The notes beneath the pieces are model-generated. The model was given only the letters and a program-made list of their open reading frames with translations. It was not told where the DNA came from and ran no database searches. From Methylotenera_A sp963701715 (lineage in GTDB: Bacteria > Pseudomonadota > Gammaproteobacteria > Burkholderiales > Methylophilaceae): a stretch of DNA of 64,000 nucleotides. Shown piece after piece: positions 44,150-53,521 of this stretch. Location of the stretch: positions 124,001 to 188,000 of the forward strand of contig CAVPAX010000002.1 of the NCBI GenBank assembly GCA_963701715.1. The letters are read 5' to 3'. The number at the start of each line of letters is the position of its first letter. Within the stretch, counting starts at the first letter, position 1. The position numbers were made by a program, and so were the translations under genes.

Positions 44150-45544
44150 CTACTTTAGTTGCCAATCTATCTGCAAACCCATCTCGCTCTCTTCAGCCTT
44201 AAAGCGGACATCTACAGCAACATCTGGCAGCAATACCAAATCAGCATCTAAAAATAGTAGTGGAAACCGTTCACGCTGCCACGGTGGAATGCGGTTCGTT
44301 TGCAGCAATGCGTTTAAGCGGCGTGTAGGTCTATCTTCTTCGGGCTTAATCGTTTCACCACCTTTGCGGTACCGAATCGTGAGTTTCTTTGTTTTAATGT
44401 GGCGCAAAGCAACACCCTCACCCAGTTTTTGACTGATCAGCAAGCATGAATGGTCTGGTAAATTCACCATATCCTCACCATGCCATTCCGTTTGAAAATT
44501 CTTATCAAAATTTGGTATGTCATCTACAAAATAAGCATGCTCGTGGTAACGACGGATTGTGATATTTTTATGCACTTTGATTTTAACAGCGGCATCTGTT
44601 TTAGCATGCAGTAATTGCTGCGTGATCTGTTGTAATTGTGCGCTGCTAGGTGCATCCATTTCATTCTGCTGCAACCACCAACGTAAGGCGTTATTAATAC
44701 GTGGCTGGCTCAATTTTTTTAGTGATTGCAGATTAAGCTGTTTGGTATTGGCGGGATTATCTAAACATTGCGCAACATCTAAGGTTGCGATTTCATCTAA
44801 CAATGCATTTGCTTCCGACATATGCCGTGAAGCACGGCTGATAGTTTGCTGAATTGCCGGATATTGTTTGGCAAGCACTGGCAGCACTTCGTGCCGGATA
44901 AAGTTTCGGTCATATTTGGTATCAATATTACTTTCATCTTCAATCCAAACCAATTTATGCTGTTTTGCATAGGTCTCCAACACCGCTCTTGGCGCATCCA
45001 GTAAAGGCCGCAGCAGTTTTTTATGCTGCTTTGGCATGCCCGCTAAACCCTTCACACCCGCACCGCGTGCCAGCTGTAGCAACAATGTTTCCGCCTGATC
45101 ATCCTGATGGTGTCCCAAACAAATAAAATCAGCATCTAGGGCCAGCAGCGCCTTATAGCGCGCCTCTCGGGCTGCCGCTTCAAGGCCTAGCCCACTGTTT
45201 TTATTGACTTTTACTTTTGAAGTGGTAAAGGGGACATTCAGTTTTGCGCAAACATTCTGGCAAAAGCTTGCCCATGAATCCGCATTGGGACTTAAACCAT
45301 GATGCACATGGTGTGCTTGCAATTGAAACGGAAGGGATTTATTACATTCAACAAGCAAATGCAAAACCACACATGAATCCAATCCCCCGCTGAAACCGAT
45401 AACCAGCTTAGGATTTACTATATTTTTACTAAAAAAAACATCTGCCAAAGTTGCTTTAAGCTGATGCTGAAGCGCTGTTTCTTTTGTTCCGGGTTTTTCA
45501 GCTCCTGGTTCTTTACTTGCTGGCAGATTCTTTGAACTTGCCAT
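44150..45544 (-). CDS. tilS: tRNA(Ile)-lysidine synthase
   Basis: A 464-residue enzyme that attaches lysine to C34 of tRNA-Ile so that it reads AUA. The PP-loop GFSGGLDSCV lies at about residues 48-57, and LGHHQDDQAETLLLQLARGAG is the second conserved block. The C-terminal substrate-binding domains end with PPWQRERFPLLF. It overlaps the end of accA by 32 bp, so they are transcribed together. The exact start is uncertain because no Met lies between residue 1 and the PP-loop. Confidence 0.95.
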   Translation of the reverse strand: MASSKNLPASKEPGAEKPGTKETALQHQLKATLADVFFSKNIVNPKLVIGFSGGLDSCVVLHLLVECNKSLPFQLQAHHVHHGLSPNADSWASFCQNVCAKLNVPFTTSKVKVNKNSGLGLEAAAREARYKALLALDADFICLGHHQDDQAETLLLQLARGAGVKGLAGMPKQHKKLLRPLLDAPRAVLETYAKQHKLVWIEDESNIDTKYDRNFIRHEVLPVLAKQYPAIQQTISRASRHMSEANALLDEIATLDVAQCLDNPANTKQLNLQSLKKLSQPRINNALRWWLQQNEMDAPSSAQLQQITQQLLHAKTDAAVKIKVHKNITIRRYHEHAYFVDDIPNFDKNFQTEWHGEDMVNLPDHSCLLISQKLGEGVALRHIKTKKLTIRYRKGGETIKPEEDRPTRRLNALLQTNRIPPWQRERFPLLFLDADLVLLPDVAVDVRFKAEESEMGLQIDWQLK

Positions 45545-46484
45545 AACCCATTAAACGCTCATAGCGCGCTGCTAATAATTTGTCTGTACTTTTCTTTTGT
45601 AGTGCAGCAAGCTCGGTTTTCAGCGCGCGGCGTAGCGATTCCATGGTAGTACCCACATCACGGTGTGCACCGCCCAGAGGCTCACTCACCACCACATCTA
45701 CCAAACCTAAAGCTTTCAAACGATCAGCCGTAATCGCTAATGTTTCTGCAGCCTCTGGCGCCTTGGCAGCACTTTTCCACAAAATCGAGGCACAGCCTTC
45801 TGGCGAAATTACCGAATAAGTGGAATATTGCAGCATCAATAGCTGATCCACCACGCCGAGCGCTAATGCGCCTCCGGAGCCACCTTCACCAATAATCACG
45901 CCGATAATCGGTGTTTTTAACTCACTCATGACATACAGATTTTTGGCGATTGCCTCAGACTGACCACGCTCTTCCGCGCCAATACCAGGATAAGCGCCCG
46001 GCGTATCAATAAGGGTAATAATCGGCAAGCCAAATTTCTCAGCCAATCGGAACAAACGCAAAGCTTTACGGTAACCCTCTGGACGTGGCATGCCAAAATT
46101 ACGGTATTGACGCTCTTTAACATCGCGGCCCTTTTGGTGACCAATCACCATCACAGGCATACCTTCAAAACGTGCAATCCCGCCTACAATCGCAGGGTCA
46201 TCTGCAAAGGCGCGGTCGCCATGCAACTCTTCAAAATCTGTGAACAAGCTGCTTATGTAATCTAGTGTGTAAGGGCGTTGTGGATGGCGTGCTACTTGCG
46301 AAATTTGCCATGCACTTAAATTTTTATACGTATCTTCAAGCAATTTTTTATTTTTTTTCTGTAATTGCTCAAGCTCTTTGGAAATATCCAAATCGTCATG
46401 ATCGTCATGCGACACTTGTAACGCATCAATACGCTTTTCAAGCTCTGCAACGCCTTGTTCAAAATCCAGGTAACTTACTTTCAT
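45513..46484 (-). CDS. accA: Acetyl-CoA carboxylase carboxyltransferase subunit alpha
   Basis: A 323-residue subunit of normal length. With AccD it transfers the carboxyl group from biotin to acetyl-CoA, the first step of fatty acid synthesis. Hallmarks are YLDFEQGVAELE at the start, RPYTLDYI, GDRAFADDPAIVGG, GHQKGRDVKER and GEGGSGGALA. It is 50 bp downstream of dnaE and overlaps tilS, the dnaE-accA-tilS order that is common in Betaproteobacteria. Confidence 0.98.
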   Translation of the reverse strand: MKVSYLDFEQGVAELEKRIDALQVSHDDHDDLDISKELEQLQKKNKKLLEDTYKNLSAWQISQVARHPQRPYTLDYISSLFTDFEELHGDRAFADDPAIVGGIARFEGMPVMVIGHQKGRDVKERQYRNFGMPRPEGYRKALRLFRLAEKFGLPIITLIDTPGAYPGIGAEERGQSEAIAKNLYVMSELKTPIIGVIIGEGGSGGALALGVVDQLLMLQYSTYSVISPEGCASILWKSAAKAPEAAETLAITADRLKALGLVDVVVSEPLGGAHRDVGTTMESLRRALKTELAALQKKSTDKLLAARYERLMGYGKFKESASK

Positions 46485-46534
46485 ACTTTATATTTAGCTT
46501 TCGTGTGATCTGTAGTGTTCTATTCTAAACTACA

Positions 46535-49500
46535 TTAATTATAAAGGATTTTTACATTTTCTTTTGACAACCATGTACTAAGATTTTGCAGCAATTCATC
46601 CTGCAACTCTACACGCCAGGCATCCCCCAGCATCAAACTGGCTTGGCCTTGGCTATTGTGATACTCAATCTTGACCGGGCATAGTTTTTTATCAGCCTCA
46701 GCTGTTTTTTTACAATACGGACTTAGTATTGTCGTAAGTTTTGTAGCGTCAGATTGCCCGTTGCAGGATATTTTCAGCATACTGGCATAAGCACTGCGCG
46801 CCGAGGCTAAATCGTACAATTTGCGTGCGTTGACGCGGTTACCACCCGAAAACTCGTCGTGGCTGACGCGCCCTTCTATTACCAAAAGCTGGTCTTCTTT
46901 GATTAAATGCGCGTGCTGATTCAGCAGCTCATTGCCTACGACAACTTCAACCCTGGAAACGGCATCATCAATCGTCACAATGGCCATTTTCCCACGCTGC
47001 GTCATGCGAATGCGTACCCCAGCCACAATGCCTGCCATTAATTTGGGCTGCTCCTGTGGGACTAAATCTGCCAATGTACCACGCACAAATTGGCTGACAT
47101 CCTCTTTCATAGTCAAGAATGGATGTCCGCTTAAGTAAAAACCCAGCGCGGCTTTCTCTTGAATTAACGACTCTTCAGGTGACCAGGCAGCCACATTCGG
47201 AAGCGCATGCCTAGTTTCCGTTGCTTCGCCGAATAAACTGTTCTGTCCTGCGTGGCTATTGGATTGCTCAGCCGCGGCAATCGCCATGCCAACGCCTGCC
47301 AACAATGCTGCGCGGTTCGGCTCCAGCTTATCAAATGCACCGGCACGTATCAGGGATTCAATCACACGGCGATTCACTTTACGTAAATCCAGGCGTGCGC
47401 AAAAATCAAACAAATCTTTAAATGGGCCGTCTTGTTCACGCGCAGCCAAAATCACTTCAATCGCTGCCAGCCCTGTGCCTTTTACTGCGCCAAGGCCATA
47501 CAAAATTTGGCTATTATTTAGCGGTTCAAAACGGTAACCGCTTTGGTTGATATCCGGCGGTAGCACCTCCACCTTATTAGGCGCACAATCGTCAAAAAAC
47601 AGATGAATGTTGTCGGTGTTGTTCATGTCGGCCGACATGGTGGACGCTAAAAATGCCGCAGGATAATGCGTTTTCAGATAGGCGGTGTGATACGCAACCA
47701 AGGCATAGGCGGCCGCATGCGATTTATTAAAACCATAACCGGCAAATTTCTCAAGCAAATCAAACAATTCGCTCGCTTGACGTTCGCTCAAACCATTCTT
47801 TAATGCGCCTTCTGTAAAAACAGCGCGCTGCGCGTCCATTTCCTCTTTTTTCTTTTTACCCATCGCGCGACGCAATAAATCTGCGCCACCTAGGCTATAA
47901 CCCGCTACCACCTGCGCAATCTGCATAACCTGCTCTTGATACACCGCAATACCGTAGGTTTCCTTTAGGATAGATTCGGTTGCCGGGTGGGGATATTCCA
48001 CACGCTGTTTGCCGTGCTTGCGGCGGCAAAAATCCGGGATTAAATCCATCGGCCCGGGACGATACAATGCCACCAGCGCAATAATATCCTCAAAACAATC
48101 AGGCATGGCCTGCTTGAGCATATCTTTCATACCGCGCGATTCCAGCTGGAATACTGCGGTGGTATTCGCTGTTTTGAGTAATTGATACGTGGGTTTGTCG
48201 TCTAAAGGAATATTCTGGAAGGCAAGCGGGGATTGGCATGCAGCGATGCGCTGTTTGTTAGAATTTTCAAGAGCCAGCTCCAGAATGGTCAGTGTGCGCA
48301 GACCCAGAAAGTCGAACTTCACCAAACCAACCGCTTCGACATCGTCTTTATCGTACTGACTCACCAGACTGCCGCCATCTGCCTGACAATAAATCGGGGA
48401 AAAATCGGAAATCTTGCCCGGCGAAATCAGCACACCGCCCGCGTGCATGCCGACGTTGCGCACCAAGCCTTCCAGCCGTAAGGCAAGTTCCAGCAACTCA
48501 GCGACTTCTTCTTCAGTCTCTCTTCTTTCCTGCAACTGCGGCTCTTTTTCCAACGCAGATTCAAGCGTAATGCCGAGTTCAAGTGGGATGAGCTTCGCAA
48601 TGCCGTCGACAAAATTAAACGGCAAATCCAGCACGCGGCCAACGTCTCGAATCACCGCTTTAGCTGCCATGGTACCGAAGGTAGCAATTTGCGAAACAGC
48701 ATCCAAGCCGTATTTCTGCTTCACATAATCAATGACGCGATCGCGCCCATCCATGCAAAAATCGATGTCGAAGTCTGGCATGGAAACGCGATCAGGATTT
48801 AAAAAACGTTCAAACAGTAAGTTATATTCCAGCGGATCAAGGTCTGTAATATTTAAACTGTAAGCCACCAAAGAACCTGCACCTGAGCCGCGTCCAGGGC
48901 CGACTGGAACGCCATTATTTTTGGCCCAATTGATGAAGTCCGCTACAATTAAAAAATAGCCTGCAAAACCCATTTGGTTGATGATTTTGCATTCAAATTC
49001 AAGCCTATCAGCATACATTATCCTCTTTGCTTCCCGCACTTCAGCATCCGGATACAGTATCAACAAACGTGCCTCTAAACCGATTTGCGATTGCTGAACA
49101 AGGTAGACGTCAAGGCTTTCCCCATTTTGTGTGGGGAAATTCGGCAGATAATTCTTGCCCAAAGTAATGGTTAAATTACAGCGTTTCGCGATCTCCACCG
49201 AGTTAGCAAGCGCCTCAGGAATATCGGCAAATAACTCGCACATTTCCTGTTGCGACTTAAAATATTGCTCGGGCGTGAAGTTTTTAGGACGGCGCGTATC
49301 AGCCAGCATATAGCCTTCTGAGATACAAGTCCTTGCCTCGTGCGCCTTAAAATCATCTGGTGTGATGAATTGAATCGGATGCGTCGCCACCACCGGCAGA
49401 TCATGCTGACTCGCCAGATTTAACGCATTGCGAATTAAGGCTTCTTGCGCAGGACTATCAGTGGTCGTGCGTTGAAGTTCGAGATAAAAACGGTTGGGGA

Positions 49501-50035
49501 ATAACTCAGACCATCTTTTTGCAATAGCCCCTGAAACCTGATGGTTATTGGCTTGCAGGGCATAGCCAATATCGCTCTGCGCATTGCCTGAAATTAAAAT
49601 CAGGCCTTCCGTGGTTTGAGCATCTAAGCCTTGCAGCCATGCCTGCTTAATCTCGGCTCGGCCACGATACTGGTTCTCAAGGTAGGCTTTACTGATGAGC
49701 TGGCACAATTTAAGATAACCCGCATTGCTTTGCACCAGCAATAACATGCGGAACGGCTGATCGCGATTCTTGCTGTTTTCCAGCCAAATGTCACAACCCA
49801 AAATCGGTTTAATACCTTTACTGCGTGCAGCTTTGTAAAACTTAATCGCACCAAACAAATTACTTAAATCGGTAAGCGCTACAGCTGGCATTCCGTCCTT
49901 ACCGGCGGCGTTAATATAATCGTCGATACGTACAATGCCATCTACAATCGAATATTCGCTATGGCAGCGCAAATGAACAAACTGCGGAATGAAACTTTCA
50001 GAATTATCTATTGGGCTTTGAGTTATATCTGGCAT
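46535..50035 (-). CDS. dnaE: DNA polymerase III subunit alpha
   Basis: The 1166-residue replicative polymerase catalytic subunit. The N-terminal PHP domain starts FVHLRCHSEYSIVDGI. The polymerase core contains GPGRGSGAGSLVAY and the catalytic PDFDIDFCMDGRD, and is followed by the finger and helix-hairpin-helix regions. The OB domain (about 960-1060, GIVAGVRIRMTQRGKMA) and a C-terminal tau-binding region complete it. Length is normal and no frame disruption is seen. It is the first gene of the dnaE-accA-tilS run; the pil operon upstream ends at a terminator. Confidence 0.98.
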   Translation of the reverse strand: MPDITQSPIDNSESFIPQFVHLRCHSEYSIVDGIVRIDDYINAAGKDGMPAVALTDLSNLFGAIKFYKAARSKGIKPILGCDIWLENSKNRDQPFRMLLLVQSNAGYLKLCQLISKAYLENQYRGRAEIKQAWLQGLDAQTTEGLILISGNAQSDIGYALQANNHQVSGAIAKRWSELFPNRFYLELQRTTTDSPAQEALIRNALNLASQHDLPVVATHPIQFITPDDFKAHEARTCISEGYMLADTRRPKNFTPEQYFKSQQEMCELFADIPEALANSVEIAKRCNLTITLGKNYLPNFPTQNGESLDVYLVQQSQIGLEARLLILYPDAEVREAKRIMYADRLEFECKIINQMGFAGYFLIVADFINWAKNNGVPVGPGRGSGAGSLVAYSLNITDLDPLEYNLLFERFLNPDRVSMPDFDIDFCMDGRDRVIDYVKQKYGLDAVSQIATFGTMAAKAVIRDVGRVLDLPFNFVDGIAKLIPLELGITLESALEKEPQLQERRETEEEVAELLELALRLEGLVRNVGMHAGGVLISPGKISDFSPIYCQADGGSLVSQYDKDDVEAVGLVKFDFLGLRTLTILELALENSNKQRIAACQSPLAFQNIPLDDKPTYQLLKTANTTAVFQLESRGMKDMLKQAMPDCFEDIIALVALYRPGPMDLIPDFCRRKHGKQRVEYPHPATESILKETYGIAVYQEQVMQIAQVVAGYSLGGADLLRRAMGKKKKEEMDAQRAVFTEGALKNGLSERQASELFDLLEKFAGYGFNKSHAAAYALVAYHTAYLKTHYPAAFLASTMSADMNNTDNIHLFFDDCAPNKVEVLPPDINQSGYRFEPLNNSQILYGLGAVKGTGLAAIEVILAAREQDGPFKDLFDFCARLDLRKVNRRVIESLIRAGAFDKLEPNRAALLAGVGMAIAAAEQSNSHAGQNSLFGEATETRHALPNVAAWSPEESLIQEKAALGFYLSGHPFLTMKEDVSQFVRGTLADLVPQEQPKLMAGIVAGVRIRMTQRGKMAIVTIDDAVSRVEVVVGNELLNQHAHLIKEDQLLVIEGRVSHDEFSGGNRVNARKLYDLASARSAYASMLKISCNGQSDATKLTTILSPYCKKTAEADKKLCPVKIEYHNSQGQASLMLGDAWRVELQDELLQNLSTWLSKENVKILYN

Positions 50036-50079
50036 GCGCTTATTTTACCCGCATGCAATAAAAATGGTGCCTTATAAAT

Positions 50080-50112
50080 AAAAAAACCGCTAAATTTTAT
50101 CGGTTTATTTAT
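50080..50112 (-). terminator. Terminator of the pilGHIJL operon
   Basis: On the minus strand AAACCG (50106-50101) pairs with CGGTTT (50089-50084) around an 11-base A/T loop, followed by a run of Ts. It lies 20 bp after the pilL stop. Confidence 0.6.
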
Positions 50113-50131
50113 GCAACATCTCTAAAGATAT

Positions 50132-53100
50132 TTAATGCAAAACGCGCTTGGAAGCCAGTAATTCATTGACTTTGCTAATCAAATCATCATCTTGCACCGG
50201 CTTGCCGAAGAAGGCATCTACACCAATTTCCTTGGCTAAGTTCTGGTGCTTATCGGCAGTACGTGAACTGATCATAATGAGTGGCGTATTGGCCGTGCGT
50301 GCGTCATCGCGGATGTTGCGCGACAAGCCAAAGCCATCCATACGCGGCATCTCAATGTCAGTTAAAATTATATCCGGGGTGGTTTCCTGCAACAACTGCA
50401 TCGCATCCATGCCATCCTTTGCAACCAACACCTCAAAACCTTCCCTCTCCAGCAGACGACCCAAAACTTTACGCATGGTAAGCGAATCATCTACTACCAA
50501 TACGCGAGGTTTGGCTACTACTTTTTCAACTTTAGCTTTCCCTGTTTTGACCACGACACTACCTACAGCTAAAACTTCACGGTTAGCCAATTGCACAGGA
50601 TTTATGATCAACATAATACTACCATCACCCGCTACCGTTGCCCCCACAATGCCAGGAACACGGGCCAGTTGTACGCCGATAGGCTTCATTACAGCTTCCT
50701 GATTGCCAATCACCTCGTCAACATGTAATGCGATGTTAAAGGAACCGCTGCGCAGCAACAGCACTGACACATAAGCGTGATCTTCCGGCTGATGTTCCTG
50801 ATGATCCAGCAGCTTGGATAGGTAATGCAGCGGATATTGCTTGTCAGCCCACTTTATTTCACCTGCTTTGTATGCGTTAATTAAATCTAATCGCTTGATT
50901 TTTTGCGCTTGCTCAATCATGGCAACCGGCAAAGCATAAACTTCATCGCCAGAACGTACCGCCAAAACCTGTGTAACCGAGAGCGTTACCGGCAAATGCA
51001 CATTAAATGTCGTTCCTTTGCCAAACTCGCTATTCAAGTCCACACGGCCACCTAGGCCGCTAACATCATTGCGCACAACATCCAGGCCAACACCACGTCC
51101 TGAAATTTGTGAAACCTTTTCAGCGGTTGAAAAACCGGTTTCGAAAATCAGCGACATCAAGGCTTGCTCGCCCACCTCGGCGTTCTTGTCTAGCAGATTG
51201 TTTTTAATTGCTTTTTCTTTAATGCGCTGCAGATCAACACCTGCCCCATCATCACTGACAACGATATTAATTTCATCATTCTCTTGGCGCACCCTAAGTT
51301 TGATAGTACCTGTTTCTGGCTTGCCAAGTTTTAGGCGCTCAGATGGGGATTCAACGCCATGTGCAACAGCATTGCGCAATAAATGCTCCAGCGGTGCACC
51401 TAGTTTATCCAGCACACTACGGTCAATTTCAGTAGTTTCACCATCTATCATTAAGTCTACAGATTTTTTAAGTTCACGCGCGGTTTGGCGCACAATACGT
51501 TGTAAACGCTCTGTAATCTGTTTAAATGGCAGCATACGTGCACTAAGCAAGCTTTGTTGCAAATCACGGTTCATGCGGTTTTGCTGTTGCAGCGCCGCCT
51601 CGGATTGATCCAAGTTAGAAAGCAAGCTGTGTTGAATGGTAGCCACGTCATTCACACTCTCAGCAATCATACGGGTAAGTTCTTGCAAACGCGTAAAACG
51701 GTCAAATTCAAGCGGGTCAAATGCTTCCTGTGTTTCCTGCAAAGTGCTCATACGGGACTGCAATTGCGTTTCTGCTTCAATCTCCAACTCGCGTAAATAA
51801 GTGCGTAAACGCGTCACGCTTTCGGTCAAATCATTAGATGATTGCTTAAAGCCTGTGAGTTCTCTATCCATACGCGAGCGAATAATGGAAATTTCACCCG
51901 CATCATTAATTAACCTATCCAGAGTATCGGCACGCATCCGCAAAAACTGGGATTTGCGATTTGTGGTGCGCCCAGCCGGCGCTGCATCCGATTTTGCAAT
52001 CTGACTGATCTGTTTAATAGTTTCTTCCGGCGTGCTATCCACTGTTTCTTCAAAGAAGCTGCCGATTTGATCCAATTGAACAAACATGCTGTCGAAATCA
52101 GTCGCAACATTTTTACGCTTGAGAGAACGAATCACATGGTCTTCCAACTCATGCACTGCATCACCTAGCATCGACTGGCCTGCCATGCGTGCACTTCCTT
52201 TAAGCGTATGTAAGGCTCGCTGCAATGCATCCGGATGCTCTGTTTGCTTAGGATTGGCGCGCCAGGCACGCAGCTCTGCGCCTATTTCCGGCAAAATTTC
52301 GTGCGCCTCTTCAATAAACATTGTAAGCAAGTCTTGATCGACCTGTGACGCATCCAGCTTACCTTTGGCCTGATAAGATTTTCCTTCAGTGATAAGTTTT
52401 ACTTCAATATCACTTAATTCATCAGGCCCAGTCTCTTCGGCCTCTACAGGCGTATGTTTTTCCGCCTCTGATTCTGCGGCATCCATGACGATTTCTTCAT
52501 TATCCTCTGACATTTCTGACAATTCCACAGAAAATGCTTTATTTTGTATGGCTTGCTGAGTAGCTAAATTAAGCACTTTGATTAAAGCATTGGCTGAGCG
52601 AGGATTACGTAGTTCAGAGATCTTTTGCCACATTCCTGCCAACGTTTTGACAGTGCTGGTATATAGCTCTAAATGTTGTGGCGACCAAATCGTATCAATT
52701 TCATCCAACCAGTTTTCTAACGCACGACTTAACTCACCCATCTGCTTAAAACCGGCAGCTAAGGCATTGCTGGCAAGGGTATGATTAGCATGGCGTGCAG
52801 CCTTGGATGGCTGCAAACTATTATCTGCAGCAAGTTTGGCGACATCTTGCTCCATTGTTGTAATATTTTGCATGCTTTCATTAATAAAAATATCATACAG
52901 CGCACGACTCATCTTGCGCGTACCGCCAATCAGCACTTGTGCCTCAGGTTTTTTAGCTTTAGTTTTACTGGCGGATTTTTCACTTGTGCTAGAAAGTGCT
53001 GCAATTCGCTCAAACCAGGCATCCTGATTTACATTCACCTGACTTTTTGTACGCAGCTCTGCAGCCCAATCAGCAAAGGCCGCTGACAGCTGCTCAATTG

Positions 53101-53521
53101 AACCAATTTGCTGGGGAGTTAGCGTTGATTTTTTATCAAGCACTCCATTTAGAAAGAACTCGACTTTACCGGCAATTTCGCCCAAAGCGCTCAGCCCTAC
53201 TGTGCGACCACTACCCTTTAAAGTATGAAAACTGCGTCGTACCTCAACCAATGCCTCATGGTCTGTTGTATTCACACGCAAAGCCTGACAGTTTTGTGCA
53301 ATATGTGCCAGCACCTCTTCTGCCTCGGTAAGGTAAATATCAAGCAGTTCCGGGTCAAATGCCCGATCTGTGACTACTGTACCGCTATCCATTGCCGGAG
53401 ATGCGACGGCTGCTGAGGTTTTAGCTTGTAAAGCAACACCCTCAGCACCTTCTATATCCGTTTTCTCGACAGCAGACTCAGCGCCTGCATTCGCTTGCAT
53501 TTGATTATCTGTAGTAGACAC
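50132..53521 (-). CDS. pilL: PilL/ChpA-type hybrid histidine kinase, C-terminal part
   Basis: A 1129-residue CheA-like protein read from GTG at 53521. In order: an Hpt domain with the phospho-acceptor His in SFHTLKGSGRTVG; a less conserved Hpt-like region; another Hpt with ALHTLKGSARMAG; a dimerisation region; an ATPase domain with NAVAHGVESP, DDGAGVD and GRGVGLDVV; a CheW-like domain; and a receiver with Asp in DIILTDIEMPRMDG and Lys in FGKPVQ. It is the central kinase of the type IV pilus chemosensory system. The start has no Shine-Dalgarno and overlaps the preceding frame by 70 bp. One missing base near 53510 would fuse both into a protein of about 1712 residues, the usual single-chain form. 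Confidence 0.92.
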   Translation of the reverse strand: MSTTDNQMQANAGAESAVEKTDIEGAEGVALQAKTSAAVASPAMDSGTVVTDRAFDPELLDIYLTEAEEVLAHIAQNCQALRVNTTDHEALVEVRRSFHTLKGSGRTVGLSALGEIAGKVEFFLNGVLDKKSTLTPQQIGSIEQLSAAFADWAAELRTKSQVNVNQDAWFERIAALSSTSEKSASKTKAKKPEAQVLIGGTRKMSRALYDIFINESMQNITTMEQDVAKLAADNSLQPSKAARHANHTLASNALAAGFKQMGELSRALENWLDEIDTIWSPQHLELYTSTVKTLAGMWQKISELRNPRSANALIKVLNLATQQAIQNKAFSVELSEMSEDNEEIVMDAAESEAEKHTPVEAEETGPDELSDIEVKLITEGKSYQAKGKLDASQVDQDLLTMFIEEAHEILPEIGAELRAWRANPKQTEHPDALQRALHTLKGSARMAGQSMLGDAVHELEDHVIRSLKRKNVATDFDSMFVQLDQIGSFFEETVDSTPEETIKQISQIAKSDAAPAGRTTNRKSQFLRMRADTLDRLINDAGEISIIRSRMDRELTGFKQSSNDLTESVTRLRTYLRELEIEAETQLQSRMSTLQETQEAFDPLEFDRFTRLQELTRMIAESVNDVATIQHSLLSNLDQSEAALQQQNRMNRDLQQSLLSARMLPFKQITERLQRIVRQTARELKKSVDLMIDGETTEIDRSVLDKLGAPLEHLLRNAVAHGVESPSERLKLGKPETGTIKLRVRQENDEINIVVSDDGAGVDLQRIKEKAIKNNLLDKNAEVGEQALMSLIFETGFSTAEKVSQISGRGVGLDVVRNDVSGLGGRVDLNSEFGKGTTFNVHLPVTLSVTQVLAVRSGDEVYALPVAMIEQAQKIKRLDLINAYKAGEIKWADKQYPLHYLSKLLDHQEHQPEDHAYVSVLLLRSGSFNIALHVDEVIGNQEAVMKPIGVQLARVPGIVGATVAGDGSIMLIINPVQLANREVLAVGSVVVKTGKAKVEKVVAKPRVLVVDDSLTMRKVLGRLLEREGFEVLVAKDGMDAMQLLQETTPDIILTDIEMPRMDGFGLSRNIRDDARTANTPLIMISSRTADKHQNLAKEIGVDAFFGKPVQDDDLISKVNELLASKRVLH

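Noticed and set aside
45513..45544. accA-tilS overlap as a frameshift
   Set aside because: Both proteins are full length and well conserved at their ends; the 32-bp overlap is ordinary operon packing.
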